From NCBI RefSeq assembly GCF_004322775.1, contig NZ_CP036403.1:3410001-3474000 (forward strand): a stretch of 64,000 nt of DNA. The letters are read 5' to 3'. The position numbers and the translations under genes were made by a program. Shown here one piece after another: positions 38,044 through 47,596 of the stretch. Within the stretch, counting starts at the first letter, position 1. Every line of letters starts with the position of its first letter. The DNA is from Ornithinimicrobium sufpigmenti (lineage in GTDB: Bacteria > Actinomycetota > Actinomycetes > Actinomycetales > Dermatophilaceae). The notes beneath the pieces are model-generated. The model ran no database searches. It was not told the DNA's origin and saw nothing but the letters and a program-made list of their open reading frames with translations.

Positions 38044-39678
38044 TCAGTAGACGATTGAGAACACCCACACCGCCAGGGTCATCGTGGTGGCGGTGATCAG
38101 CACGATGCCGATGAGGTTGAGGTAGAGGCCAGCCTTGACCATCTGCGGGATGGTCACGTAGCCGGAGCCGTAGGCGATCGCGTTGGGCGGGGTGGCCACC
38201 GGCAGCATGAAGGCGCAGGTCGCGGCCAGCGCCACCGGGATGGCGAGCAGCATGGGGTCGACGCCGATGCCGATCGCGATGCCACCGGCGATCGGCAGGA
38301 AGGTCGCCGCGGTGGCGGTGTTGCTGGTGAGCTCGGTGAGGAAGATGATGCCCGCGGCGAAGATCGCCACGATGAGCACGACGGGCAGCCCGCCGACACC
38401 GCTGGTGACCTCGCCGATCCACTCGGTCAGGCCGGAGGAGCCGAACTGGCTCGAGAGGGCCAGGCCACCGCCGAAGAGGATCAGCACACCCCACGGCAGC
38501 TCCTTGGCCGAGTCCCAGTCGAGCAGCCGCACCCCGCGCGCCGCGCCGGCCGGGAGCAGGAACAGGAGGATGGCCACCGTCATCGCGATGCCCGCGTCGG
38601 AGATCGGCGTGTTGTCCGGCCAGATGAGGGGGATGCCGACCCAGGAGACGGCAGCGAGCAGGAAGAGGGCCAGCACACGGATCTCCCCCTGGGACATGGA
38701 CCCGAGCTTCTGGATCTCGCGCGTCATCAGGTCACGCCCGCCGGGGATCTCCTTGATCTCCGGCTTGTAGATCACCTTGGTGAGCAGCCACCAGCAGATC
38801 AGCATGAAGACGACCGCGAGCGGCACCCCGACGACCATCCAGTCGACGAAACGGATCTGGATGTCGTGGTTCTCCGCCAGGTAGCCCACCAGCAGGGTGT
38901 TGGGTGGGGTGCCGATGATGGTGCCCAACGAGCCGATCGAGGCGGCGTAGGCGATCCCGAGCATCAGCGCGGTGCCGAAGTTGGACTTGATGACCGCGGC
39001 CTTGACCTCGTCGGACTGCATGTCCATCTCGTCGGCGTCCTGGTGCTCGGCCCCCTCGGGGCTCTCCACCTCCGTGCTCAGCTTGGAGACCAGCATGAGC
39101 ACGGAGACACCGATGGGGATCATCATGACCGCCGTGGCGGTGTTGGACACCCACATCGAGATGAACCCGGTGGCGACCATGAACCCCAGCACGACCGTCG
39201 AGGGGTTGGTGCCCATGGCCCGGACGGTGACCAGCGCGATGCGGCGGTGCAGGTTCCACCGCTGCATCGCGAGGGCGATCATGAAGCCACCCATGAAGAG
39301 GAAGATGATGTTGTTGCCGTAGCTGCGCCCGATGTCGTCCACGACGACGTCAGGGTTGAGGACGGGGAAGACGACGAGCGGCACCAGAGCAGTCGCCGGG
39401 ATCGGCAGCGCCTCGGTCATCCACCAGACCGCCATCAGGACGGCCGTCGCCGCCGTCAGCCGGGCCGAGTGCGGGACGTCCCCCGGCATGATGAAGTAGA
39501 CGAGGAGCGCGGCCGCCAGACCTCCAGCCAGCCCGCCGTACCTGACCTTGCGGGTGCGCGGCTCGATCTCCGGCGAGAGCTCACCGGGCGACTGCTGCTC
39601 GACCTCCATGCCGCGGCGCGGGTCGGGCGCAAAGTCCTTCAGATGGTCACCCGGGATCGGGCGGCTGTGGTCGGACAC
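38044..39678 (-). CDS. DASS/SLC13 divalent anion:Na+ symporter
   Basis: A 544-residue transporter for dicarboxylates (succinate, malate), citrate or sulfate. Both Na+-binding Ser-Asn-Thr signatures are present, ISMWVSNTATAVMMIPIG in the first half and LTELTSNTATAATFLPI in the second, with IIGTPPNTLLVGYL and MLPVATPPNAIAYG as the matching hairpin loops. The first 40 residues are hydrophilic. GTG start with AAGGGGG upstream; converging with the RDD gene. Confidence 0.9.
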   Translation of the reverse strand: MSDHSRPIPGDHLKDFAPDPRRGMEVEQQSPGELSPEIEPRTRKVRYGGLAGGLAAALLVYFIMPGDVPHSARLTAATAVLMAVWWMTEALPIPATALVPLVVFPVLNPDVVVDDIGRSYGNNIIFLFMGGFMIALAMQRWNLHRRIALVTVRAMGTNPSTVVLGFMVATGFISMWVSNTATAVMMIPIGVSVLMLVSKLSTEVESPEGAEHQDADEMDMQSDEVKAAVIKSNFGTALMLGIAYAASIGSLGTIIGTPPNTLLVGYLAENHDIQIRFVDWMVVGVPLAVVFMLICWWLLTKVIYKPEIKEIPGGRDLMTREIQKLGSMSQGEIRVLALFLLAAVSWVGIPLIWPDNTPISDAGIAMTVAILLFLLPAGAARGVRLLDWDSAKELPWGVLILFGGGLALSSQFGSSGLTEWIGEVTSGVGGLPVVLIVAIFAAGIIFLTELTSNTATAATFLPIAGGIAIGIGVDPMLLAIPVALAATCAFMLPVATPPNAIAYGSGYVTIPQMVKAGLYLNLIGIVLITATTMTLAVWVFSIVY

Positions 39679-39890
39679 CGGAGTTGCCCCCTTCGTGGCG
39701 GATCGATGCGGACCAACGTAGCGCCGTACCGCGGTGTGAGAACAGCATCTGTGCGGCGCCGTCGGCGGGCTGCGCGGGCGAAGATACGGGCAGGGTATGC
39801 CGCGCCGCCCCCCGGACGGGGCCTGAACTGGTACCAGCCACGGCATCTGACCTACCCTTGCCGGGTCGCGCGGGGTCAGGTCTCCGCTCG

Positions 39891-39963
39891 GGGCCTCTAG
39901 CTCAATGGTTAGAGCTGCGGACTTTTAATCCGTAGGTTGTGGGTTCGAGTCCCACGGGGCCCA
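39891..39963 (+). tRNA. tRNA-Lys (anticodon TTT)
   Basis: A 73-base cloverleaf: acceptor GGGCCTC/GGGGCCC, D-arm AGCTCAATGGTTAGAGCT, anticodon stem CGGAC-TTTTAAT-CCG with anticodon TTT, and T-arm GTGGGTTCGAGTCCCAC. CCA is not encoded. The integrase gene of the adjacent element points toward its 3' end, 93 bp away, so the 3' half is the probable attachment site. Confidence 0.95.
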
Positions 39964-40056
39964 CCGTGATGTTTTCGCTGGTGAGAGCCGGTGTCACTCT
40001 GTCGATGGGCCCCTCCGAAGACACCAACCGCGGCTCGTAGGCCGCCACGTAGGCCG

Positions 40057-41139
40057 TCACAGCCGGCCGTCCAGGTAGCCGTCGAGCTTCGCGGCCGCGC
40101 CGTCGAGCGCGTCGGGCAGCAGGTGGGTGTAGAGGTTGAGCGTCGTCGCCGGCGTGCTGTGTCCGAGGATGCGCTGCACCTCCACGGGGGTCGCACCCGC
40201 CTGGATGAGCAGGCTCGCGCACGTGTGACGCAGGTCGTGGAACCGGATGCCGCCGCCCATGCTGGCCACAGCCTCGCTCCACCCGGACCACCGCTTCCAG
40301 TTCGATGCCCGCAGCCGCTCCCCCTCGGGCGAGGTGAACAACAGCTCAGATGCCGGCCGTCCTTCCGTCTGCTCGCGCAGTTCGTCGACCAGCCGCCCCG
40401 GGATGGGCACGCGGCGCTGACCGTACCGCGACTTCGGCGCCTTGATCTCGATCCGGCCGGAGACCTCGACCTGTGCCCGCTGGACCCGCAGACGCCGTGC
40501 CTGCAGGTCGACGTCCCCGACCTGCAGTGCCGCCACCTCCCCCCAGCGCAGCCCGCAGTATGCCGCTACCCGCACCAGCGTACCGTGGTGGTGGACCCTC
40601 ACCGCCAGCAGCTCGACCTGGTCGACACCGAGGACGTGGTCGCCGAGCTGTGCCGGGAGGCTGGGCAGACGGACCCCGTGAGCCGGGTTGACCGCAAGCC
40701 GGCGTTCGGCCACCGCCTGGTCGAGGATCAGACTCAGCGTCCTGTGCACCTTCCGCGTCGTGGCCGCCGACCGCTGGGTCGCGAGGGTTGAGACGAACTC
40801 CTGGATCCGCGGCACCGTCAGCCGGTCGACCGGCACGTGCCCGAAAGTAGGGCCGAGATGCGTGCGCCAGTGCTGGCGATAACCCTGGATCGTTCGGGAC
40901 GCCACCGTGCCGGTCAGGTTGGCGAAGTAACGCTCGGCCACCTCGGAGACGGACACCCGGCTCGAGGAGACGGCGCCCGCCCGCCTGGCCCGGGCGCGTT
41001 CGCGCTCGAAGTCCAGCGCCTCCCGCCTCGTGATGAAGGTGCGGCTCCGCTCGCGCCGTCCACCGGCGGGCTCGGTCTCGTACCACCGCACGCGCCACAC
41101 CACCCGTCCGGTGATCGGTGATTGGCGGCGGTCGATCAT
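40057..41139 (-). CDS. Site-specific tyrosine recombinase (integrase)
   Basis: A 360-residue phage/ICE-type integrase. An Arm-type N-terminal segment (SPITGRVVWRVRWYETEPAGG) is followed by a SAM-like core-binding domain (VSEVAERYFANLTGTVASRTI) and the catalytic domain with R198 (CGLRWGE), H301 and R304 (FHDLRHTCAS), H327 (LGHSTPATTLN) and nucleophile Y337 (LNLYTHLL). All five are intact. It ends 93 bp from tRNA-Lys and overlaps the excisionase stop by ATGA. Confidence 0.95.
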   Translation of the reverse strand: MIDRRQSPITGRVVWRVRWYETEPAGGRRERSRTFITRREALDFERERARARRAGAVSSSRVSVSEVAERYFANLTGTVASRTIQGYRQHWRTHLGPTFGHVPVDRLTVPRIQEFVSTLATQRSAATTRKVHRTLSLILDQAVAERRLAVNPAHGVRLPSLPAQLGDHVLGVDQVELLAVRVHHHGTLVRVAAYCGLRWGEVAALQVGDVDLQARRLRVQRAQVEVSGRIEIKAPKSRYGQRRVPIPGRLVDELREQTEGRPASELLFTSPEGERLRASNWKRWSGWSEAVASMGGGIRFHDLRHTCASLLIQAGATPVEVQRILGHSTPATTLNLYTHLLPDALDGAAAKLDGYLDGRL

Positions 41140-41414
41140 CGGCGGCCGCCCTCCTGCTCCTCGACCCACTCCATGACGCGCTCGGGCCGGTACCGGATCT
41201 GCTTGCCGAAGCGCATCGCTGGTGGACCCTCGCCCTTGGCGATCCAGGCCCGGACCGTCGCCGGACTGACCCGAAGCATCTCAGCGACCTCCTGCACGGT
41301 CAGGAACATCGGGTCTGGGTGCCGTGCCCCGAGCCCGTCGGTAGGGCCCGGGCTCTGCAGCGCGGCCTGCGCTGCCAGCCACCCGCTCCTGCGTTGGCTG
41401 CGCTCAACCGTCAT
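41136..41414 (-). CDS. Excisionase-like helix-turn-helix protein
   Basis: A 92-residue MerR/AlpA-like DNA-binding protein: MFLTVQEVAEMLRVSPATVRAWIAKGEGPPAMRFGKQIRYRPERVMEWVEEQE is the classical excisionase winged helix. The first about 35 residues are poorly conserved, so translation may also begin at MFLTV. ATG 41414 is favoured by GAAGGAAG eight bases upstream. It is coupled to the integrase and faces a 19-bp palindrome in its own promoter region. Confidence 0.88.
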   Translation of the reverse strand: MTVERSQRRSGWLAAQAALQSPGPTDGLGARHPDPMFLTVQEVAEMLRVSPATVRAWIAKGEGPPAMRFGKQIRYRPERVMEWVEEQEGGRR

Positions 41415-41436
41415 GCTCACCACTTCCTTCGCTGTG

Positions 41437-41455
41437 CAGGCACCGTTTGTGCCTG
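41437..41455. promoter_or_regulatory. Palindrome upstream of the excisionase gene
   Basis: CAGGCAC-CGTTT-GTGCCTG is a perfect 7-bp inverted repeat 23 bp before the excisionase start. It fits an operator for autoregulation, or an Xis/arm-type binding site. Confidence 0.45.
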
Positions 41456-41870
41456 TTACCCCAAAGGCGGACGAGGAGGCGCTGGGGACTCAGCCGAAAC
41501 AGATTCCTCGCAACTCGCGCTCGCGCGTGCCGCCGGCACGATGGGCCCACGAGTCCAGCATGACCCCGCAAACAGATCTCGAGACTCCTTGTCCACAGGC
41601 AGAGCGACATGCTCGTCCTCGCCGCTGTGAGGCAGCACATCCAACCGCACGCCATCGCGAGGCATGCTTCAGAAGCGCACGCCGGACATGACTTGCCCCC
41701 TCATCCGCTCCATCACGCTGCCCCCGCCGAGTAGCCGCAGACTACGCCCTGACGTCTCCACCTCGACCGAGCGACCGACGCCAACGTTCTTTTCTTCGGA
41801 AGAGGCACACCTCATGCACGCGGATTGTGGATGAGACCCAGCGCGTGCGCCCGGCGCCTTGGTGGGCGTG
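41456..41870. other. Non-coding leader of the relaxase with a possible oriT
   Basis: About 415 bp between the diverging excisionase and relaxase genes hold no convincing gene; a 79-codon minus-strand frame runs into the relaxase start and has no homology I know. The strongest structure is GCACGCG at 41816-41822 paired with CGCGTGC at 41842-41848, a 7-bp inverted repeat over a 19-base loop ending 22 bp before the relaxase ATG. A smaller TCTTC-G-GAAGA hairpin lies at about 41793-41803. An oriT is expected here for a MobF relaxase. Confidence 0.45.
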
Positions 41871-44800
41871 ATGACGTTGCACAAGCTGTCCGCGGGCAGT
41901 GGGTACACGTACCTGACCGGTCAGGTCGCGCAGCATGATGCGACCGAGCGTCGGCAGGTGGGCCTGGCCGCGTACTACGAGGAGAAGGGCGAGTCGCCGG
42001 GCCGGTGGCTGGGCACGGGCCTGGCCGGTGTGGACCTCGCCGCCGGCGAGGTGGTGACCGAGGAGCAGATGAAGCTGCTGTTCGGTCAGGGCCGCCATCC
42101 TCGGGCCGGTGAGCCGGGGGCCGTCGAGCGTGGCTGGGGAGTCCTGGGACGGCCGTTCCCCACGTTCGGAGCCACGACCTTGCAGCAGGTGATCGCGCGG
42201 GCGTTCACCGAGTACAACACCAGCCGGGGTTTGGCGTGGAACGCCCCGATCCCGGCCGAGGAGCGGGCCGCGATCCGTACCGGGGTCGCGCGGGAGGTGT
42301 TCGAGCGGCGGCACGGCCGGGGGCCGGTGGACGAGGGCGAGCTGACCCGGTTCGTGACCAAGGCGTCCAGGCCGGCGCGGGTGCCGGTGGCTGGGTTCGA
42401 CCTGACGTTCTCGCCGGTGAAGTCGGTCTCGGCGCTGTGGGCACTGGCGCCGGTCGAGGTCGCCAGGCAGGTCCGGGAGGCGCATGAGGACGCGGTCCGG
42501 GCGACGCTGGCGCTGCTGGAGCGCGAGGTGGCGTTCACGCGGATGGGCCAGGGCGGTATCCGCCAGGTGCCCGTCACCGGGTTGATCGCGGCGGCGTTCG
42601 ACCACCGGGACTCGCGGACCGGGGACCCGGACCTGCACACCCACGTGGTGGTCTCCAACAAGGTGCAGACCCTGCCGGAGGACGGTGGCCGGTGGTTGTC
42701 GCTGGATGGGCGGATGTTGTTCAAGGCAAACGTGATGGCCTCGGAGCACTACAACACCCACCTGGAGGCCGGTCTGGTCGACCGGCTTGGCGTCACCTTC
42801 GTGGACCGCCCCGGACAGGACGGCAAGCGGGCGGTGCGGGAGATCGACGGGATCGACCCGGCCCTGCTCGCGACCTGGTCGTCGCGGCGAGAGGCGATCC
42901 AGGCCCGGCAGGACGAGCTCGCCTCGGCGTTCCTGGCCGACCATGGTCGGGCCCCGACCGGTACCGAGTCGCTCCACCTGGCGCAGCGGGCGAACCTGGA
43001 GACCCGGCCGGGCAAGCACGAACCCCGCTCGGAGGCCGAGCAGCGCCGCGCCTGGCACCAGCAGGCCACGAGCGTCCTCGCCCGTAGCGGTCTCAACCCG
43101 GAGGCGATGGTCGCCGCCGCGCTGGGTACGCGGTGGGGACGCAACCGCGAGCGCACCAGAGACGCAGGCAGAGACGTCGGTGGAGACGCGGCCGTCGTTG
43201 CAGGTCAGCGGGTGGGTACGCAGCAGGGGGGACCCTGGGGACGGACGCAGGGACGTGCTCGGGTGCAGCGAGCTGGGGGTGTGCGTCCCCAGGTGGTCGC
43301 TGCGCGGGTGCTTTCGGTGCTGGAGGGGTCGCGGGGGACGTGGCAGGTGTGGCACGTGCGCGCCGAGACCTCACGTCAGCTCCGTACCGCGCGGGTGCCG
43401 CTGGCCCGGCTCGAGGAGTACGGGCGCGAGGTGGAACGGTGGGTCCTGGAGGGTTTCTCGGTCCCGGTCGGAGTGCCACCCGAGCTGAGTGAGCCGGGGG
43501 TGTTGCGCCGGGCGGACGGGCAGCCCGCCCACCGGGTGCACGGCAGCCAGGCCTACACCTCCAAGGCGATCCTCGCTGCCGAGGACGAGCTATTGACCCT
43601 GGCGCTGCGTCGGGACGGCCGCCAAGCCGAGCCGGCCGTGGTTGAGAGCGTCCTGGCGGCCCAGAGGGTGGATGGTCCGGGGCTGGACCGGTCCCAGGTG
43701 GCGATGGTCCACGGCCTGGCCACGAGCGGGTGCCGGGTCCAGGTCGCCCTGGCCCCGGCCGGCGCCGGCAAGACCGCCGCCCTGCGGGTGCTCGCTCGCG
43801 CGTGGGAAGCCACTGGCGGGACCGTCCTGGGCCTGGCACCCACCGCGGTCGCTGCCGAGGAGCTGGCCCGAGCCACCGGCATCCCCGCAGACACCCTCGC
43901 CAAGTACCTCCACGAGACCACCGCGGCAGCTGCCTCCCGAACGCGGGTGTCGTCACCGTCCGTCGTGAGCAAGGTTGTGGGGCCGGGGACGTTGGTCGTC
44001 ATTGACGAGGCGGGCATGGCCGGCACCCGTGACCTGGCCGCCGTGGTCCGCCACGTCGTCCAGGCGGGTGGCAGTGTCCGGCTGGTGGGGGATGACCAGC
44101 AGCTGGCCGCGGTCGCCGCGGGCGGCATCCTGACCGACCTGGCCGAGCAGGGGTACGCGCACGGCACCACCGTCACCCTGACCGAGCTGCACCGGTTCAC
44201 CGACCCAGCCGAAGGCGCCGCCACCCTCGCGATCCGGGACGGGGACCCCGCGGGCCTGGAGCACTACCTGGAACGGGACCGGGTGCACGCCGGAGACACC
44301 GGCGCCATGACCGAGGCCGCGTACGCCGCCTGGAGGACCGACCGGCAGGCGGGCCTGTCCAGCCTGCTGCTGGCCGCCACCCGGGACACCGTGCGCGACC
44401 TGAACCACCGCGCCCGCCACGACCGACTCCACACCACCGCCGGACAGCACCCCGGCCCGGAAGTCACCCTGGCCGATGGGACCCGCGCCAGTGCCGGCGA
44501 CCTGGTGATCACCCGCCGTAACGACCGGCGCCTACGGGACCGCGACGGGTCGTGGGTGAAGAACGGCGACCGGTGGCGCGTCGACGCCGTCCACCCGGAC
44601 GGCGCCGTCACGGTCGACCGTCAGGACGAGCGGGCCCGGCCCGGGCTGGGCCGGGTCCGGCTGCCGGCGGGGTACGTGGCCCAGCATGTCCACCTGGGGT
44701 ACGCGTCCACGATCCACGGCGCCCAGGGCGCCACCGTAGACACCACCCACACCGTCCTGACCGGCACCGAGACCCGACAAGGCCTGTACGTCGCGCTCTC

Positions 44801-45731
44801 CCGCGGCCGGGAGTCCAACCACCTCTACCTCGCCACGCCCGCGGCTTCGATGGACTCCGTCGGCCCAGAGGTCCAAGAGCAGGTGGCGGAGCCGCGGCAG
44901 GTACTCACCGACATCCTGGCCCGGGACGGCCGTGCCCTCTCGGCCACGACCGTCGAGCACGGCGACACCGCCGCCCTGCTGCGGGAAGCAGTGCTGGCCT
45001 ACCAGGACGCCCTCACCGTCCTGGCCCAGCACCACCTCGGACGCGAGCGGATGGCCGGCCTGGACGACGCGCTCGAACGCTGGCTGCCCGGCCTCACCCA
45101 GCAGGAGGCCTACCCGAACCTGCAGGGCCAGCTCGCCCTGCACTGGGTCGACGGCACCCCACCGCAGACCGTCTTGTACGAAGCGACCTTGTACCGCGGC
45201 AAACACAGCCTCACCGAGGCCGACGACCCTGCCGCCGCCCTCACCTGGCGCATCAGCGCCGTCGTCCCCCTGCTGCACAGGGGCGCGCCGCTGCCGTGGC
45301 TGCCCGGCATCCCACCCGCCCTACGACACGACCCAGACACGACCGAGTACCTGGACCGGCTCACCCACCGGGTCCAGCAGCTGGTCGAGAACGTCGCCGG
45401 CGAGGCACGCCAAGCAGGCGCGTCCGCCCGGACACCCTGGCAACGGACCCTCCCGCCCGAGGTCGACGACCACCTCATCGAAGATCTCGCCGTCTGGCGC
45501 GCCGCCCGCGCCGTTCCACCCACCGAGTCGAACCCGACCGGCCCTCCAACAAAGGAACCCGAGGCAACCAGGTACCGGGCACGACTGCTCCGGCGGCTGA
45601 GCGCCCCGTCCCCAGTCTCCGGCGCCCTCAAGCCCGACGCTGGCACCCGTCTCCAGGCTGCCCAACGACTAGCCGAACATCACCAGGTCTTCAGCAGCGC
45701 GTCCCACCAACCCTCCGGCCCACCCCGATAA
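41871..45731 (+). CDS. MobF-family relaxase with TraI-like helicase
   Basis: A 1,286-residue conjugative relaxase that nicks and unwinds the transferred strand. The N-terminal TrwC domain has candidate nucleophiles Y12 and Y14 (SGYTYLTGQVA) and the three-His metal site H245, H256, H258 (DHRDSR...DLHTHVVV). The central SF1 helicase has Walker A APAGAGKTAAL (K634), Walker B VVIDEAGMAG (D712, E713) and a UvrD_C_2 end (STIHGAQGATVDTTHTVL...YVALSRGRESNHLYLA). The C-terminal about 250 residues are unassigned. TTG/GTG codons at 41859-41868 are alternative starts. No T4CP or secretion genes follow. Confidence 0.93.
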   Translation: MTLHKLSAGSGYTYLTGQVAQHDATERRQVGLAAYYEEKGESPGRWLGTGLAGVDLAAGEVVTEEQMKLLFGQGRHPRAGEPGAVERGWGVLGRPFPTFGATTLQQVIARAFTEYNTSRGLAWNAPIPAEERAAIRTGVAREVFERRHGRGPVDEGELTRFVTKASRPARVPVAGFDLTFSPVKSVSALWALAPVEVARQVREAHEDAVRATLALLEREVAFTRMGQGGIRQVPVTGLIAAAFDHRDSRTGDPDLHTHVVVSNKVQTLPEDGGRWLSLDGRMLFKANVMASEHYNTHLEAGLVDRLGVTFVDRPGQDGKRAVREIDGIDPALLATWSSRREAIQARQDELASAFLADHGRAPTGTESLHLAQRANLETRPGKHEPRSEAEQRRAWHQQATSVLARSGLNPEAMVAAALGTRWGRNRERTRDAGRDVGGDAAVVAGQRVGTQQGGPWGRTQGRARVQRAGGVRPQVVAARVLSVLEGSRGTWQVWHVRAETSRQLRTARVPLARLEEYGREVERWVLEGFSVPVGVPPELSEPGVLRRADGQPAHRVHGSQAYTSKAILAAEDELLTLALRRDGRQAEPAVVESVLAAQRVDGPGLDRSQVAMVHGLATSGCRVQVALAPAGAGKTAALRVLARAWEATGGTVLGLAPTAVAAEELARATGIPADTLAKYLHETTAAAASRTRVSSPSVVSKVVGPGTLVVIDEAGMAGTRDLAAVVRHVVQAGGSVRLVGDDQQLAAVAAGGILTDLAEQGYAHGTTVTLTELHRFTDPAEGAATLAIRDGDPAGLEHYLERDRVHAGDTGAMTEAAYAAWRTDRQAGLSSLLLAATRDTVRDLNHRARHDRLHTTAGQHPGPEVTLADGTRASAGDLVITRRNDRRLRDRDGSWVKNGDRWRVDAVHPDGAVTVDRQDERARPGLGRVRLPAGYVAQHVHLGYASTIHGAQGATVDTTHTVLTGTETRQGLYVALSRGRESNHLYLATPAASMDSVGPEVQEQVAEPRQVLTDILARDGRALSATTVEHGDTAALLREAVLAYQDALTVLAQHHLGRERMAGLDDALERWLPGLTQQEAYPNLQGQLALHWVDGTPPQTVLYEATLYRGKHSLTEADDPAAALTWRISAVVPLLHRGAPLPWLPGIPPALRHDPDTTEYLDRLTHRVQQLVENVAGEARQAGASARTPWQRTLPPEVDDHLIEDLAVWRAARAVPPTESNPTGPPTKEPEATRYRARLLRRLSAPSPVSGALKPDAGTRLQAAQRLAEHHQVFSSASHQPSGPPR

Positions 45732-45774
45732 CCCGAGCCCACGTCGCAAGCGGTGCCTGCCATCTGAGGGGCGA

Positions 45775-45865
45775 TACATCGCTGTACCGCCGATGAGCGC
45801 ACGGTCATCAGGGATATGCCGGTGATCCGCGCGCGTGGAGGGTCGGTACATCGCTGTGACGCCGA
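45775..45865. repeat. Direct repeat pair TACATCGCTGT between relaxase and cobQ
   Basis: TACATCGCTGTACCGCCGA at 45775 and TACATCGCTGTGACGCCGA at 45847 are 17/19 identical and 72 bp apart; the first is also a TACA-N4-TGTA dyad. GGATGTACACGG follows at 45871. The 386-bp gap they occupy (45732-46117) has no convincing gene and no B12 box, so these may be operator sites controlling cobQ or marking the element boundary. Confidence 0.55.
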
Positions 45866-46117
45866 GAGTCGGATGTACACGGACCCTGCATCAGGAGGCC
45901 TTCGGTCGGCATGGGCTGCACCTCGCCGATGCGCCCGCCGGGCCGGGGCGCCCGTCGCGGATGCACAGGCCCCGAAGCCTGGCAACCTCAGGCGGGCCGC
46001 CCGGTGGCCCCGGGACCGCCCTGCCGTAGGCTGCGCGGCCATGTGCCTGCCTCTTCTCATGCCCGCCGCCGCACGCCCCGGCGACCCGGCGACCTGCCCG
46101 GCTGCCCTCCCGCGGCG

Positions 46118-47596
46118 ATGAGCGGTCTGCTCGTCGCTGGCACGACGTCGGACGCCGGCAAGACCGTCGTCGCTACCGGTCTGTGCCGGGCTCTAGCCCG
46201 CCGCGGCGTGGACGTCGCGCCCTACAAGGCGCAGAACATGTCGAATAACTCCATGGTCTGCCTCGGCGCCGACGGCACTACCGCTGAGATCGGGCGGGCG
46301 CAGTGGGCCCAGGCGCTCGCGGCCGGAGTCGAGCCGGAGCCGGCGATGAACCCCGTGCTCCTTAAGCCCGGGTCGGACCGCCACAGCCACGTGGTGGTGA
46401 TGGGCCGTCCGGGCGGTGTGCTGACCTCCGACGATTTCCCCGGCGGAAGGAGCGAGCTGGCGCGGGTCGCCCACGCGGCCTTCGACGACCTCGCGGCCCG
46501 CCACGACCTCGTCGTCGCCGAGGGGGCCGGCAGCTCCGCGGAGATCAACCTGCGCGCGAGCGACTACGTCAATATGGGCCTGGCCCGGCACGCCGACCTG
46601 CCCGTCGTCGTGGTCGGCGACATCGATCGGGGCGGCGTCTTCGCCGCGATGGTGGGTACCCTGGCGGTCCTCGACCCCGCGGACCAGGCGTTCGTCGCCG
46701 GCTACGTCGTCAACAAGTTCCGAGGCGACGTCAGGCTGTTGAGCCCGGGCCTGAGCCAGCTCGAGGCAATGACCGGCCGGCCGGTGCACGGCGTCCTGCC
46801 CTGGCACCCCGACCTGTGGCTCGACTCCGAGGACGCGCTCGACCTGGCCAGCCGGCGTAGCCGCGGCGCCGGGCGGCGGGTCGCCGTCGTGCGGCTCCCC
46901 CGCGTGAGCAACTTCACCGACATCGACGCCCTCGGCCTCGAGCCCGACCTCGATGTCGTTTTCGCCTCCTCCCCCCGGGACTTGGCGGACGCCGACCTGG
47001 TCGTCCTGCCCGGCTCGAGGGCCACGCTCGCCGACCTGGCCTGGCTGCGTTCGCGTAGGCTCGACCAGGCCCTCGTTGACCACGCCCGCAGGGGGCGGCC
47101 GATGCTGGGCGTCTGCGGGGGCTACCAGATTCTCGGCACGAAGATCGAGGACCCGTGGGGCGTCGAAGGGCCCGCCGGAGCGGTCGCAGACGGGCTAGGG
47201 CTGCTGCCGGTAACGACGACCTTCGCCCCCGACAAGGTGCTGGGGCTGCCCTCCGGTGAGGCGCTGGGGGCGCCGGTCACCGGCTACGAGATCCATCACG
47301 GGCGCGTCACGCGGGCCGACGGCACCGAGGAGTTCGCCGACGGTGCACGCTCCGGTCAGGTCTTCGGCACGATGTGGCACGGCAGCCTCGAGAGCGACGC
47401 CTTCCGCTCGGCCTTCCTCGCCGAGACCGTCGGTGTTGCGCCCTCGGGCGCGAGCTTCCCGGCCGCGCGCGAGCGGCGGATCGAGCTGCTCGCCGACCTC
47501 GTCGAGGAGCACCTCGACGTCGGTGCGCTGCTCGACCTGGCCCGGGGTGGTGCCCCCGCGGGCCTGCCCACGCTCACCCTGGGGGCGGCGCGGTGA
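46118..47596 (+). CDS. cobQ: Cobyric acid synthase CobQ
   Basis: Amidates four side chains of adenosylcobyrinic acid a,c-diamide using glutamine and ATP. The 492-residue protein has the dethiobiotin-synthetase-like P-loop [18 protein letters not shown] and [13 protein letters not shown] at the N-terminus, and a triad glutaminase domain with nucleophile Cys in [12 protein letters not shown] and His in [20 protein letters not shown] is also conserved. The ATG at 46118 gives the family length. It is coupled to cobK (GTGA). No cobalamin riboswitch was recognised upstream, unlike the other cob transcripts here. Confidence 0.95.
   Translation: MSGLLVAGTTSDAGKTVVATGLCRALARRGVDVAPYKAQNMSNNSMVCLGADGTTAEIGRAQWAQALAAGVEPEPAMNPVLLKPGSDRHSHVVVMGRPGGVLTSDDFPGGRSELARVAHAAFDDLAARHDLVVAEGAGSSAEINLRASDYVNMGLARHADLPVVVVGDIDRGGVFAAMVGTLAVLDPADQAFVAGYVVNKFRGDVRLLSPGLSQLEAMTGRPVHGVLPWHPDLWLDSEDALDLASRRSRGAGRRVAVVRLPRVSNFTDIDALGLEPDLDVVFASSPRDLADADLVVLPGSRATLADLAWLRSRRLDQALVDHARRGRPMLGVCGGYQILGTKIEDPWGVEGPAGAVADGLGLLPVTTTFAPDKVLGLPSGEALGAPVTGYEIHHGRVTRADGTEEFADGARSGQVFGTMWHGSLESDAFRSAFLAETVGVAPSGASFPAARERRIELLADLVEEHLDVGALLDLARGGAPAGLPTLTLGAAR

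Larger units (their letters stand above)
39964..45731. mobile_element. Integrative mobilizable element at tRNA-Lys (right end not located)
   Basis: A tRNA-proximal tyrosine integrase, an excisionase and a MobF relaxase-helicase form a compact mobilisation module. No coupling protein, type IV secretion or replication gene is present in the visible part. I found no second copy of the tRNA 3' end further right, so 45731 is only the end of recognisable mobility genes; the element may extend into or beyond the cobalamin cluster. Confidence 0.7.

Noticed and set aside
35520..38096. 858-codon plus-strand frame opposite the NCS1 permease
   Set aside because: His/Asp/Gly-rich antisense translation; the permease on the other strand has 12 coherent membrane segments.
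41669..41908. 79-codon minus-strand frame between excisionase and relaxase
   Set aside because: It overlaps the relaxase start, lacks a ribosome site and has no recognisable domain.
45732..46117. Cobalamin riboswitch upstream of cobQ
   Set aside because: A GAAGCCTGG stretch near 45,975 resembles the 3' block, but no B12 box (GCCACTG) or paired core is present in the gap.
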